From the NCBI RefSeq assembly GCF_023264675.1, contig NZ_JAHFVG010000054.1:1-38075 (forward strand): DNA of 38,075 nt, given 5' to 3'. The position numbers and the translations under genes are program-made. Shown one piece after another: positions 25,039 to 30,939 of the stretch (position 1 is the first letter of the stretch; every line of letters starts with the position of its first letter). Source of the stretch: Rhodococcus sp. (in: high G+C Gram-positive bacteria). GTDB taxonomy: Bacteria; Actinomycetota; Actinomycetes; Mycobacteriales; Mycobacteriaceae. The notes beneath the pieces were generated by a model. It searched no databases. It saw nothing but the letters and a program-made list of their open reading frames with translations, and was not told the DNA's origin.

Positions 25039-25050
25039 TGAAACGGTTCA
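25039..25050. promoter_or_regulatory. LacI-type operator 1 (rhamnose operon)
   Basis: TGAAACGGTTCA fits the pattern TGAA-N-CG-N-TTCA with the central CG typical of LacI-family operators. It lies downstream of the -10 of the minus-strand rhaT promoter, the classical repression position. Confidence 0.7.
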
Positions 25051-25063
25051 TAATGTGATTCAG

Positions 25064-25093
25064 AACCTAGAAGTGATCGGTAACACAAGTCAA
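25064..25093 (-). promoter_or_regulatory. Promoter of the rhamnose operon
   Basis: On the minus strand TTGACT (25088-25093) and TAGGTT (25064-25069) are 18 bases apart, followed by the operator at 25039-25050 and a leader of about 55 bases to the rhaT ATG. A CRP-like site abuts the -35. Confidence 0.55.
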
Positions 25094-25096
25094 CCC

Positions 25097-25112
25097 CGTG
25101 ACTCACATCACT
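25097..25112. promoter_or_regulatory. CRP/GlxR-like binding site
   Basis: CGTGACTCACATCACT has the GTGA-N6-TCAC core of the actinobacterial Crp/GlxR consensus (TGTGA-N6-TCACA). It lies between the two LacI-type operators, directly upstream of the -35 of the rhamnose operon. An activator or catabolite-control role is inferred. Confidence 0.5.
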
Positions 25113-25136
25113 GGACGACGTTATCAAATCGTGATC

Positions 25137-25148
25137 TGAAGCGTTTCA
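25137..25148. promoter_or_regulatory. LacI-type operator 2
   Basis: TGAAGCGTTTCA has the same TGAA-N-CG-N-TTCA form as the site at 25039-25050, centre to centre 98 bases away. It lies ahead of the lacI-type gene and could serve autoregulation or looping with operator 1. Confidence 0.7.
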
Positions 25149-25209
25149 ACTTTGCGTAGTGGCATAATTCCCCCAGGCAGAGGACTCACGGGGAGGGAAG
25201 GGCAAGCCG

Positions 25210-26232
25210 ATGGCGGCAAGCATGCGCGAGGTCGCGGCACTCGCCGGCGTATCGATGGGCACGATCAGCAACGTGCTGAACCGACCCGACATGGTCTCGG
25301 AGTCCACCAGGGAGCGGGTGCAGGCTGCCATCGCTCAACTCGGTTTCGTCCGAAACGACGCAGCACGTCAATTGCGCGCAGGCCAGTCTCGGATGCTCGC
25401 CGTCGTCGTGCTCGACGCCAGAAACCCGTTCTTCCTCGACGTTGCGGCAGGCGCCGAATCCGTCGCCGACAGCAACGATCTACTGATGGTGCTCGTGGGC
25501 AGCGCCGAGTCCGAAGAGCGAGAGAACCGGCAACTGGGTCTGCTGATGGAACAGCGCGTTCAAGGAATTCTGCTCAGTCCGGTCGGTGAGAACATCCCCA
25601 TGCTCGACAAGCTGGATCGCCAGGGCACACCCGTCGTACTGCTCGATCGCGGCTCACGCACCCCTGGCCGCTCGTCCGTAGCCGTCGACGACGTTTACGG
25701 CGGACGCCTCGCAGCCCGGCACCTGATGGACCTCGGTCATCGCAGTCTCGTGTTCGTCGGTGGCCCGGAAAGCATTCGGCAGGTGCGTGATCGACGATCC
25801 GGCGCCCTGAGCGCGGTGGCAGAGTCCGCGAGCACACGCATGTCAACCGTGTGGGCGCAATCGCTGACCATCGAGGCGGGAGCGAAGGCAGCCGCCCGGA
25901 TTCTCGACATGAGCGACGAACCTCCCACCGCCGCGGTATGCGCCAATGATCTGCTGGCCCTTGGAGTTCTTCAGGAATACGTTCAGCGTGGACTGCGGGT
26001 ACCCGACGACCTGGCGATCGTCGGCTACGACGACATCGACTACGCCGCAGGCGCGGCAGTGCCGCTGACCTCGATCGCTCAGCCACGCAACGAACTCGGT
26101 CACGCTGCCGCGGAACTCCTTATGGAACAAGTCGATTCACCCGCGGAGTACGAATTCCGCCAACTCACGTTCACCCCGACCCTCGTGGTCCGCGGATCCA
26201 CCGATCACCGCTGGCGGGGCGCCGAAAAGTGA
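25210..26232 (+). CDS. LacI-family transcriptional regulator of the rhamnose locus
   Basis: A 340-residue regulator. The N-terminal helix-turn-helix and hinge are intact: MREVAALAGVSMGTISNVLN (residues 5-24) followed by a hinge ending LRAGQSRMLAVVV. The C-terminal sugar-binding domain has the usual VAVDDVYGGRLAARHL, AVCANDLLALGVLQ and VGYDDIDYA segments. Being divergent from the rhamnose operon, with matching palindromes on both sides of the shared region, makes it very probably the local repressor, released by L-rhamnose or rhamnulose (inference). A purine-rich GGGAGGGAAGGG precedes the ATG. The deaminase gene follows after 13 bases and may be co-transcribed. Confidence 0.88.
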   Translation: MAASMREVAALAGVSMGTISNVLNRPDMVSESTRERVQAAIAQLGFVRNDAARQLRAGQSRMLAVVVLDARNPFFLDVAAGAESVADSNDLLMVLVGSAESEERENRQLGLLMEQRVQGILLSPVGENIPMLDKLDRQGTPVVLLDRGSRTPGRSSVAVDDVYGGRLAARHLMDLGHRSLVFVGGPESIRQVRDRRSGALSAVAESASTRMSTVWAQSLTIEAGAKAAARILDMSDEPPTAAVCANDLLALGVLQEYVQRGLRVPDDLAIVGYDDIDYAAGAAVPLTSIAQPRNELGHAAAELLMEQVDSPAEYEFRQLTFTPTLVVRGSTDHRWRGAEK

Positions 26233-26245
26233 GAGAGTGGGCCAC

Positions 26246-26698
26246 ATGGCACTCGATCCCAACACACTGCTGCTCGCCGCACTGACCCAGGCCCGACTGG
26301 GCGCACAGGAAGGCGGCATCCCGATCGGCGCAGCCTTGTTCGCCGCCGACGGCACTCTCCTCGGCTCTGGCCGCAACCGCCGGATCCAGCACGACGACCC
26401 GTCGGTTCACGGCGAGACCGACGCCTTCCGCGCTGCAGGCCGCCAGCGCGACTATCGATCGACCATCATGGTGACCACGCTGTCACCCTGCTGGTATTGC
26501 AGCGGACTCGTACGCCAATTCCGCATCGGATCGCTGATCGTCGGCGAGAACGTCACGTTCGACGGCGGCCACGAATGGCTCCGCGAACACGGCGTCCAGG
26601 TGACCGTGCTGCGCAATCGAGAATGCATGGACCTGATGGCCGACTTCATCGCCCGCGAACCGGCCGTCTGGAACGAAGACATCGGCGTCAGTAACTAG
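26246..26698 (+). CDS. Cytosine deaminase, yeast (Fcy1) type
   Basis: A 150-residue zinc nucleoside/base deaminase. The zinc ligands and proton shuttle are His55 and Glu57 in VHGETDAF, and Cys82 and Cys85 in SPCWYC. The spacing equals that remembered for yeast cytosine deaminase (His62, Glu64, Cys91, Cys94). The resemblance extends to VGENVTFDGG and the end EPAVWNEDIG, so it belongs with the fungal-type enzyme and not with the larger amidohydrolase CodA. It should convert cytosine to uracil and ammonia. The ATG at 26246 is preferred to a GTG three codons earlier. It lies 13 bases after the lacI-type gene, with no functional link apparent. Confidence 0.85.
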   Translation: MALDPNTLLLAALTQARLGAQEGGIPIGAALFAADGTLLGSGRNRRIQHDDPSVHGETDAFRAAGRQRDYRSTIMVTTLSPCWYCSGLVRQFRIGSLIVGENVTFDGGHEWLREHGVQVTVLRNRECMDLMADFIAREPAVWNEDIGVSN

Positions 26699-26742
26699 GA
26701 ACGCCTGCGGCGTCGTTAACCAGGAAACGCCTACGGCGTCAG
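26684..26742. repeat. 2.3-copy tandem repeat with small hairpins, possible terminator
   Basis: Units of about 25-26 bases start GGCGTC at 26684, 26709 and 26735 (the last partial). Each full unit ends with ACGCC, which can pair with the GGCGT of the next (ACGCC-TGC-GGCGT and ACGCC-TAC-GGCGT). The array covers the end of the deaminase gene and the last bases of the convergent SDR gene. A terminator role is possible; there is no T run. Confidence 0.55.
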
Positions 26743-27554
26743 TGTGTGAGAGACGACGCCTTCATGCGCACGTTCCCGAGCACCCTGCCGGAGATGAGAA
26801 CGCCGATGCGCCGGGTTGCTGCCCTGGTGCTGATCGAGGAGATCCAGTTGGCGAAGCCGGACACCACGCTCGGTGGACCGGATTTACGATCAAGTGTCGA
26901 GAGTGCCACTCCGACAACCTGTTCGGCGGTTTGCATTCGGCCGACTGCCGCGTCCTCGGTACCGACCACATCGAAGAACTCGGTCTTGGTCGGGCCCGGG
27001 CAAACGGCAAGGACAGTAAGCTCGGTGCCGCGTGCTTCGGCCCACAGAGCCTCGGTGAAGCTCAACACGAAGGCCTTGGTCGCGCCGTAGACGGCCATTC
27101 CCGGTGTCGGCTGGAAAGCCGCGGTGCTGGCAATATTGACCAGGGCACCGCTGCCGGCGAGCAGATCCGGCATGAAGGCACGCGAAATCTCCACGAGTGA
27201 GCCCACATTGAGCTGAATCTCGCCGATCATACGGTCCGGGTCGGCGTCGACGAACGAGCCGTGCGATCCGAACCCTGCATTGTTGACCACGGATCCGATG
27301 CGGATCCCCTTGTCGTCGAGCTGATCTTTCAACCGCTGCCCGACGCCGGACTCCGCGAGATCGGCGGGCAGCACCGTCACCTCGATCTCGTACTTCGAGC
27401 GTAGCTCTGCTGCAAGGGTTTCCAGCCTGTCGATGCGGCGGGCCACCAGGACGAGGTTCGCCCCGCGAGCGGCGAACCTGTGCGAGAACTCGACGCCGAG
27501 TCCCGCGCTGGCCCCGGTGACGAGAACTGTTGTGTTTCGAACGTCGAGCGCCAT
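26739..27554 (-). CDS. Short-chain dehydrogenase/reductase (SDR family)
   Basis: A 271-residue SDR of the DltE-like group (COG0300). The cofactor site is TVLVTGASAGLGVEFS, then NNAGFGSHGSF, Ser in NIASTAAFQ, YxxxK as YGATK and CPGPTKTEF. The substrate is unknown. The ATG at 27554 has AAGGAG upstream on the coding strand. It is divergent from a TetR gene; its promoter (27591-27619) is overlapped by a palindrome, so the regulator probably represses it. The end of the gene lies in the tandem repeat at 26684-26742. Confidence 0.86.
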   Translation of the reverse strand: MALDVRNTTVLVTGASAGLGVEFSHRFAARGANLVLVARRIDRLETLAAELRSKYEIEVTVLPADLAESGVGQRLKDQLDDKGIRIGSVVNNAGFGSHGSFVDADPDRMIGEIQLNVGSLVEISRAFMPDLLAGSGALVNIASTAAFQPTPGMAVYGATKAFVLSFTEALWAEARGTELTVLAVCPGPTKTEFFDVVGTEDAAVGRMQTAEQVVGVALSTLDRKSGPPSVVSGFANWISSISTRAATRRIGVLISGRVLGNVRMKASSLTH

Positions 27555-27590
27555 GGATGTCTCCTTCGTCGATTTTGCCTGCCCCGCTTC

Positions 27591-27619
27591 AATGTAGGCA
27601 CTGCCATCATAGTTGTCAA
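27591..27619 (-). promoter_or_regulatory. Near-consensus promoter of the SDR gene
   Basis: On the minus strand TTGACA (27614-27619) and TACATT (27591-27596) are exactly 17 bases apart. The -35 lies within the palindrome at 27610-27625. It is one of the strongest-looking promoters in the window. Confidence 0.7.
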
Positions 27620-27625
27620 CGACTA
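27610..27625. promoter_or_regulatory. TetR-type operator in the SDR/TetR divergent region
   Basis: TAGTTGTCAACGACTA is an imperfect 16-base palindrome covering the -35 of the SDR promoter and lying 20 bases before the TetR start codon. Outer flanks add a second inverted pair, CAATGTAG (27590-27597) and CTACATTG (27623-27630). Confidence 0.6.
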
Positions 27626-27645
27626 CATTGCGATAGGCTGCGTTC

Positions 27646-28233
27646 ATGCCCGAGCAGCCCTACCACCACGGCAACCTGCGCCAGGAACTCCTGGAGCAGG
27701 CCGAAACGACGCTGTCGCGTTCCGGCGTCGACGGCCTCTCGCTCCGGCAGCTGGCACGGGATGCAGGCGTCAGCCACGCGGCTCCGAGCCGCCATTTCCG
27801 CGACAAGCAGGCCTTGCTGGACGCACTCTCCGAGTCGGGCTTCCTGAAGATGACCGACGCCATGGCACGCGCCGTAGCCGCTCCCGCCGCTCCTCGTGAG
27901 CGCTTGTTCGCGTTGGCCGAGGCCTATGTCCGGTTTGCGATGGACCACACCGAATTGCTCGCGCTGATGTACAGCACCAAACACGCACCAGGAGCAACAG
28001 CACAGTTGATCGCGGCAGGCCAGTCCGCCATGGACCTGACCGTCTCCGTCGTCTGCGATGCGCAGAGCGGCGGTGAGATCTCCACCGGTGATCCCACAAC
28101 AATTGCACTCGTGGCTTTCTCGACATTTCACGGCATCGCGATGCTCGCCGCCGGACAGATGCTCGACGGCGCCCCGGTGGCCGAGGTCGTCGCGGCGGCG
28201 TCGGATCTACTGTGGGCCGGCTTGACGGCGTAG
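27646..28233 (+). CDS. TetR/AcrR-family regulator of the adjacent SDR gene
   Basis: A 195-residue regulator. The N-terminal DNA-binding part has the sequence YHHGNLRQELLEQAETTL, then LSLRQLARDAGVSHAAPSRHF, ahead of a TetR_C-type ligand domain (LFALAEAYVRFAMDHTELLALM). The YHHGNLR start is characteristic of one common TetR subgroup. It likely represses the divergent SDR gene through the palindrome at 27610-27625 and controls itself. Its last 27 bases overlap the end of the convergent TetR gene. Confidence 0.87.
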   Translation: MPEQPYHHGNLRQELLEQAETTLSRSGVDGLSLRQLARDAGVSHAAPSRHFRDKQALLDALSESGFLKMTDAMARAVAAPAAPRERLFALAEAYVRFAMDHTELLALMYSTKHAPGATAQLIAAGQSAMDLTVSVVCDAQSGGEISTGDPTTIALVAFSTFHGIAMLAAGQMLDGAPVAEVVAAASDLLWAGLTA

Positions 28234-28824
28234 CGCTGCCGACAACCGGTCGACGTGCGTCTGCACTCCGGCAACGACGTCGACGTCGCCGTCGGTGATC
28301 ACCCACTGGAGTTGGAGACCGTCGCTCACCGCAAGGCACTCACGGGCGATCGCCTCGTAGTCCGCATATGGATCCAACCCGTCCCGTTCGACGCCGGCGC
28401 GCAGCCTCGCACCGAGCGCAGCCGCGGCGGTGCGATACCGAGCGGCGTAGACCTCGTGCGCCGGACTGGACGGGTCGGCGGCTTCGGCGCTGACCAGAAC
28501 CACGAGTTGGATCAGCCCTGGCTCGGCAAGATAACGACGCGTGGCGTCGACCATGAAGTCGAGCGTCCCGAGACCGGCGACATCACTCGGCAGAGAGTCC
28601 CACCACTGAGCCGCTGCATGGAAGCGATGTTCGGCCACCGCGAGCAGCAGGTGGCGCTTGTTCGGAAAGTGGTGCAGTAGACCGCCTTCACTGATACCGA
28701 CGTCGGCGGCAATGGTCGTCATGGCCGTTCGGTTATATCCGTCGGCAGCGAAGCGTGTCGAGGCGGCATCGACGATCCGCTGCCTTCGCTCCGCTCCCAC
28801 CGAATACGTACCCCTGCTAGCCAT
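28207..28824 (-). CDS. TetR/AcrR-family regulator, likely controlling the flavonol cleavage operon
   Basis: A 205-residue regulator beginning MASRGTYSVGAERRQRIVDA. The helix-turn-helix is in NRTAMTTIAADVGISEGGLLHHF, whose core IAADVGISEGGLLHHF is typical of TetR. The ATG at 28824 is used; the longer frame to 28905 overlaps the operator and the divergent promoter. A TAGGTT -10 seven bases before the ATG, with TTGTTT 18 bases further, suggests a leaderless transcript. It is divergent from the hydrolase-bicupin operon. In Bacillus the TetR proteins LmrA/QdoR control the quercetin dioxygenase gene, so a flavonoid-sensing role is plausible (inference). Confidence 0.85.
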   Translation of the reverse strand: MASRGTYSVGAERRQRIVDAASTRFAADGYNRTAMTTIAADVGISEGGLLHHFPNKRHLLLAVAEHRFHAAAQWWDSLPSDVAGLGTLDFMVDATRRYLAEPGLIQLVVLVSAEAADPSSPAHEVYAARYRTAAAALGARLRAGVERDGLDPYADYEAIARECLAVSDGLQLQWVITDGDVDVVAGVQTHVDRLSAALRRQAGPQ

Positions 28825-28861
28825 GGACGCCAACCTACTGGATCCCGTTTTCGAGAAACAA

Positions 28862-28877
28862 ACAAGGGATCCTTTGT
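28862..28877. promoter_or_regulatory. TetR-type operator between the regulator and the hydrolase-bicupin operon
   Basis: ACAAGGGATCCTTTGT is a 16-base palindrome with one mismatched pair (ACAA-GGATCC-TTGT). A second GGATCCC motif at about 28840 makes a wider inverted pair with GGGATCC here. It lies 20 bases before the hydrolase start, immediately upstream of a TACCGT -10 (28885-28890). Confidence 0.6.
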
Positions 28878-28897
28878 TTTCATGTACCGTGGCCGTC

Positions 28898-29767
28898 ATG
28901 GACATTCTCGACGTCGAGTTCGCGCCCGGCCTCTACCTCGACATCGTCGCGCCCGCGTATGCCGCCGCGCGCCTGCCGGCGATCGTGTGGCTTCACGGAG
29001 GCGGGTGGCGCATGCAGGACCGCACGGCTCGCCCCGATTTCGCCCGACACTTCGCCGAGCGCGGATTCGTGATGGTGTCCATCGACTACCGACTGACACC
29101 GGACACGATCTTCCCCGGGCAACTTCACGACGTTCGGCGCGCGCTTCGCTGGTTACGCAACCACGCCGAGGAGTACGGCATCGACGCCGATCGCATCGGA
29201 CTGTGGGGGTCCTCGGCAGGCGGCCATCTCGCAGCCCTGGCCGGAGCACACTCGTCGCGCATGCAGTTGCCGGGAGAGGAGGCGAGCGAGGTCAGCAGTG
29301 CCGTGCACGCCGTTGTCGAGGGTTACGGCCCTGCGTTTTTCGATCATCAGAGCGACGAGTCCCCCGAAGCCGCTCTGCTGGGTGGACCGATCCGCGATCA
29401 CCCCGAGTCGGCCGTCGCCGCCGGCCCGGTACATCAGGTGGGCCCTGGAATGCCACCCTTCCTGATCCTGCACGGCACCGCTGATTCACTGGTTCCCAGC
29501 GTGCACAGCGAGCAGCTGTTCGAGGCGCTGGTAGCAGCCGGCAACGACGCCACGCTCTATCTCATCGACGGGTTCGGGCACGGATTCCTCAACCCGGGAG
29601 ATGTGCTCGAGCTCGGGCCCGGCGTCTTTCTCGACCAGGGCAGGCTGGAGGCACAGCCGAACTCACCGGCCGAAATCCGTTCCACCACAACCACACGCGG
29701 CACGGTCTCGATGGACACCATCGCAGATTTCTTCAGCCACCACCTCGGACAAGGAAGTCCCTCATGA
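28898..29767 (+). CDS. Alpha/beta-fold esterase/hydrolase, BD-FAE / hormone-sensitive-lipase-like
   Basis: A 289-residue serine hydrolase. The oxyanion motif is LHGGGW (residues 32-37). The nucleophile elbow is GSSAG (104-108, Ser106). The acid is probably the Asp in HGTADSLVP and the His that in DGFGHGFLNP. There is no signal peptide, so it is cytoplasmic. The stop overlaps the bicupin gene's ATG (29764-29767), so they work together. In flavonol breakdown the dioxygenase makes a depside ester that must be hydrolysed to protocatechuate and a phloroglucinol carboxylate; this enzyme is a good candidate for that step (inference). The ATG at 28898 has no ribosome binding site and seems leaderless. 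Confidence 0.82.
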   Translation: MDILDVEFAPGLYLDIVAPAYAAARLPAIVWLHGGGWRMQDRTARPDFARHFAERGFVMVSIDYRLTPDTIFPGQLHDVRRALRWLRNHAEEYGIDADRIGLWGSSAGGHLAALAGAHSSRMQLPGEEASEVSSAVHAVVEGYGPAFFDHQSDESPEAALLGGPIRDHPESAVAAGPVHQVGPGMPPFLILHGTADSLVPSVHSEQLFEALVAAGNDATLYLIDGFGHGFLNPGDVLELGPGVFLDQGRLEAQPNSPAEIRSTTTTRGTVSMDTIADFFSHHLGQGSPS

Positions 29768-30816
29768 CCACTTTCGAGATCCCGACCATCGAGACCACCC
29801 ACGAACTCGCACCCGAGATAGACCGGCTGCCGGGGCGCCGCGCGCCGTACTTCGTCTCCTCCGGCGAGGGGCTTCGCTACGACCTCGACGACCAACTCGT
29901 CACGGTCATCGCGCGCCCCGAGGACACCGGCGGCCAATTCGGCGCTGCGTTCGTGTACGGCGGCAAGGGCGCATCGGCACCATTTCTCGCGCACGACCGC
30001 GAGCACACGTTCCTGTACATGTTCGAGGGTCAGTTACAGCTGTGGCTGCCGGGCGAGACACAAATTCTGGTGCCGGGCGATTCCGTCGCCGTTCCCCCCG
30101 GAGTCCCGTACGCGTACCGAATGTTGGCCCACACGAACCGATTCCTCAGCTGGACCACTGCCGGGGACGGCCACGCACTGGCCGCGGCGTCGGGCACGCC
30201 GACGCAGTCCCACGTGTTCGGCGGCCAGAGCTCGCCGCGACGCGATTCGGAGCTGGCCGAACAGTTCGGTGTCCGGTTCGTAAATCTCGACAAGGTGGAT
30301 CGGCCCCCGCTCACCGGCGTCGAGCTGCCCAACGGCGTCAGCCCCTTCGTCCTGAAAGCAGGAGAGGGCGACCGGTTGAAGAGTATGGGGCAGCTCAACA
30401 CGTACCTCACACGCTCACGCAACACCGAGTCCAGCTACTTCGCGATGCACACCCGCGGCGCCAAAGCTCCCTACATTCCGCGGCACTTCCATCGGCTGCA
30501 CACCGAGAACTTCTTCTGCGTCGAGGGCCGGATCCTGCTGCATGTGAACGGTCGGCAGATCATGTTGACCAAGGGCGATTTCGTGCATGCGCCTGCCGGC
30601 ACCATCCACAGCTTCGCGTTCGAGAGCAACACCACCCAGATGCTCGGAATCCTGACGACTGGGATCTTCGAGAAGTTCTTCGAGTACATGAATACGCCGA
30701 CCCAGGACCACGTCCACGACGAGCTCGGAGAGATGGTCTTTCCCGGTGAGGGATTCGGCCGCGCACGCGCTGAACTGGACCTGGAGGTCGTCGGTCCACC
30801 GCCGGAGAGGGAATAA
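29764..30816 (+). CDS. Bicupin, quercetin 2,3-dioxygenase-like
   Basis: A 350-residue double-cupin protein of the length and layout of Bacillus quercetinase (QdoI). The C-terminal cupin keeps all metal ligands: His241 and His243 in RHFHRLHTENFF, Glu248, and His282 in APAGTIHSF. The N-terminal cupin has lost most of them: in the aligned motif APFLAHDREHTFLYMFEG, Leu75 and Thr82 replace His and Glu, and Tyr116 (PPGVPYAY) replaces the last His; only His77 remains. A single metal site is therefore expected. The probable reaction is oxygenolytic opening of the flavonol ring releasing CO. It is coupled to the esterase gene and lies divergent from a TetR gene. Other aromatic substrates are possible. 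Confidence 0.8.
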   Translation: MTTFEIPTIETTHELAPEIDRLPGRRAPYFVSSGEGLRYDLDDQLVTVIARPEDTGGQFGAAFVYGGKGASAPFLAHDREHTFLYMFEGQLQLWLPGETQILVPGDSVAVPPGVPYAYRMLAHTNRFLSWTTAGDGHALAAASGTPTQSHVFGGQSSPRRDSELAEQFGVRFVNLDKVDRPPLTGVELPNGVSPFVLKAGEGDRLKSMGQLNTYLTRSRNTESSYFAMHTRGAKAPYIPRHFHRLHTENFFCVEGRILLHVNGRQIMLTKGDFVHAPAGTIHSFAFESNTTQMLGILTTGIFEKFFEYMNTPTQDHVHDELGEMVFPGEGFGRARAELDLEVVGPPPERE

Positions 30817-30850
30817 AGTAACCGCGGACTATGTCTTAACATTTGCACGT

Positions 30851-30879
30851 TTGGTGGTGTACTCTTCAATCAAGATAGT
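30851..30879 (+). promoter_or_regulatory. Possible promoter of the NADH dehydrogenase gene
   Basis: TTGGTG (30851-30856) and GATAGT (30874-30879) are 17 bases apart, in the 123-base gap ahead of ndh. The match is moderate. Confidence 0.35.
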
Positions 30880-30939
30880 GACACAGCACACATGACGAGG
30901 CTCACACCGACCCGTCCCGAACCGTAGAAGGACATCATC

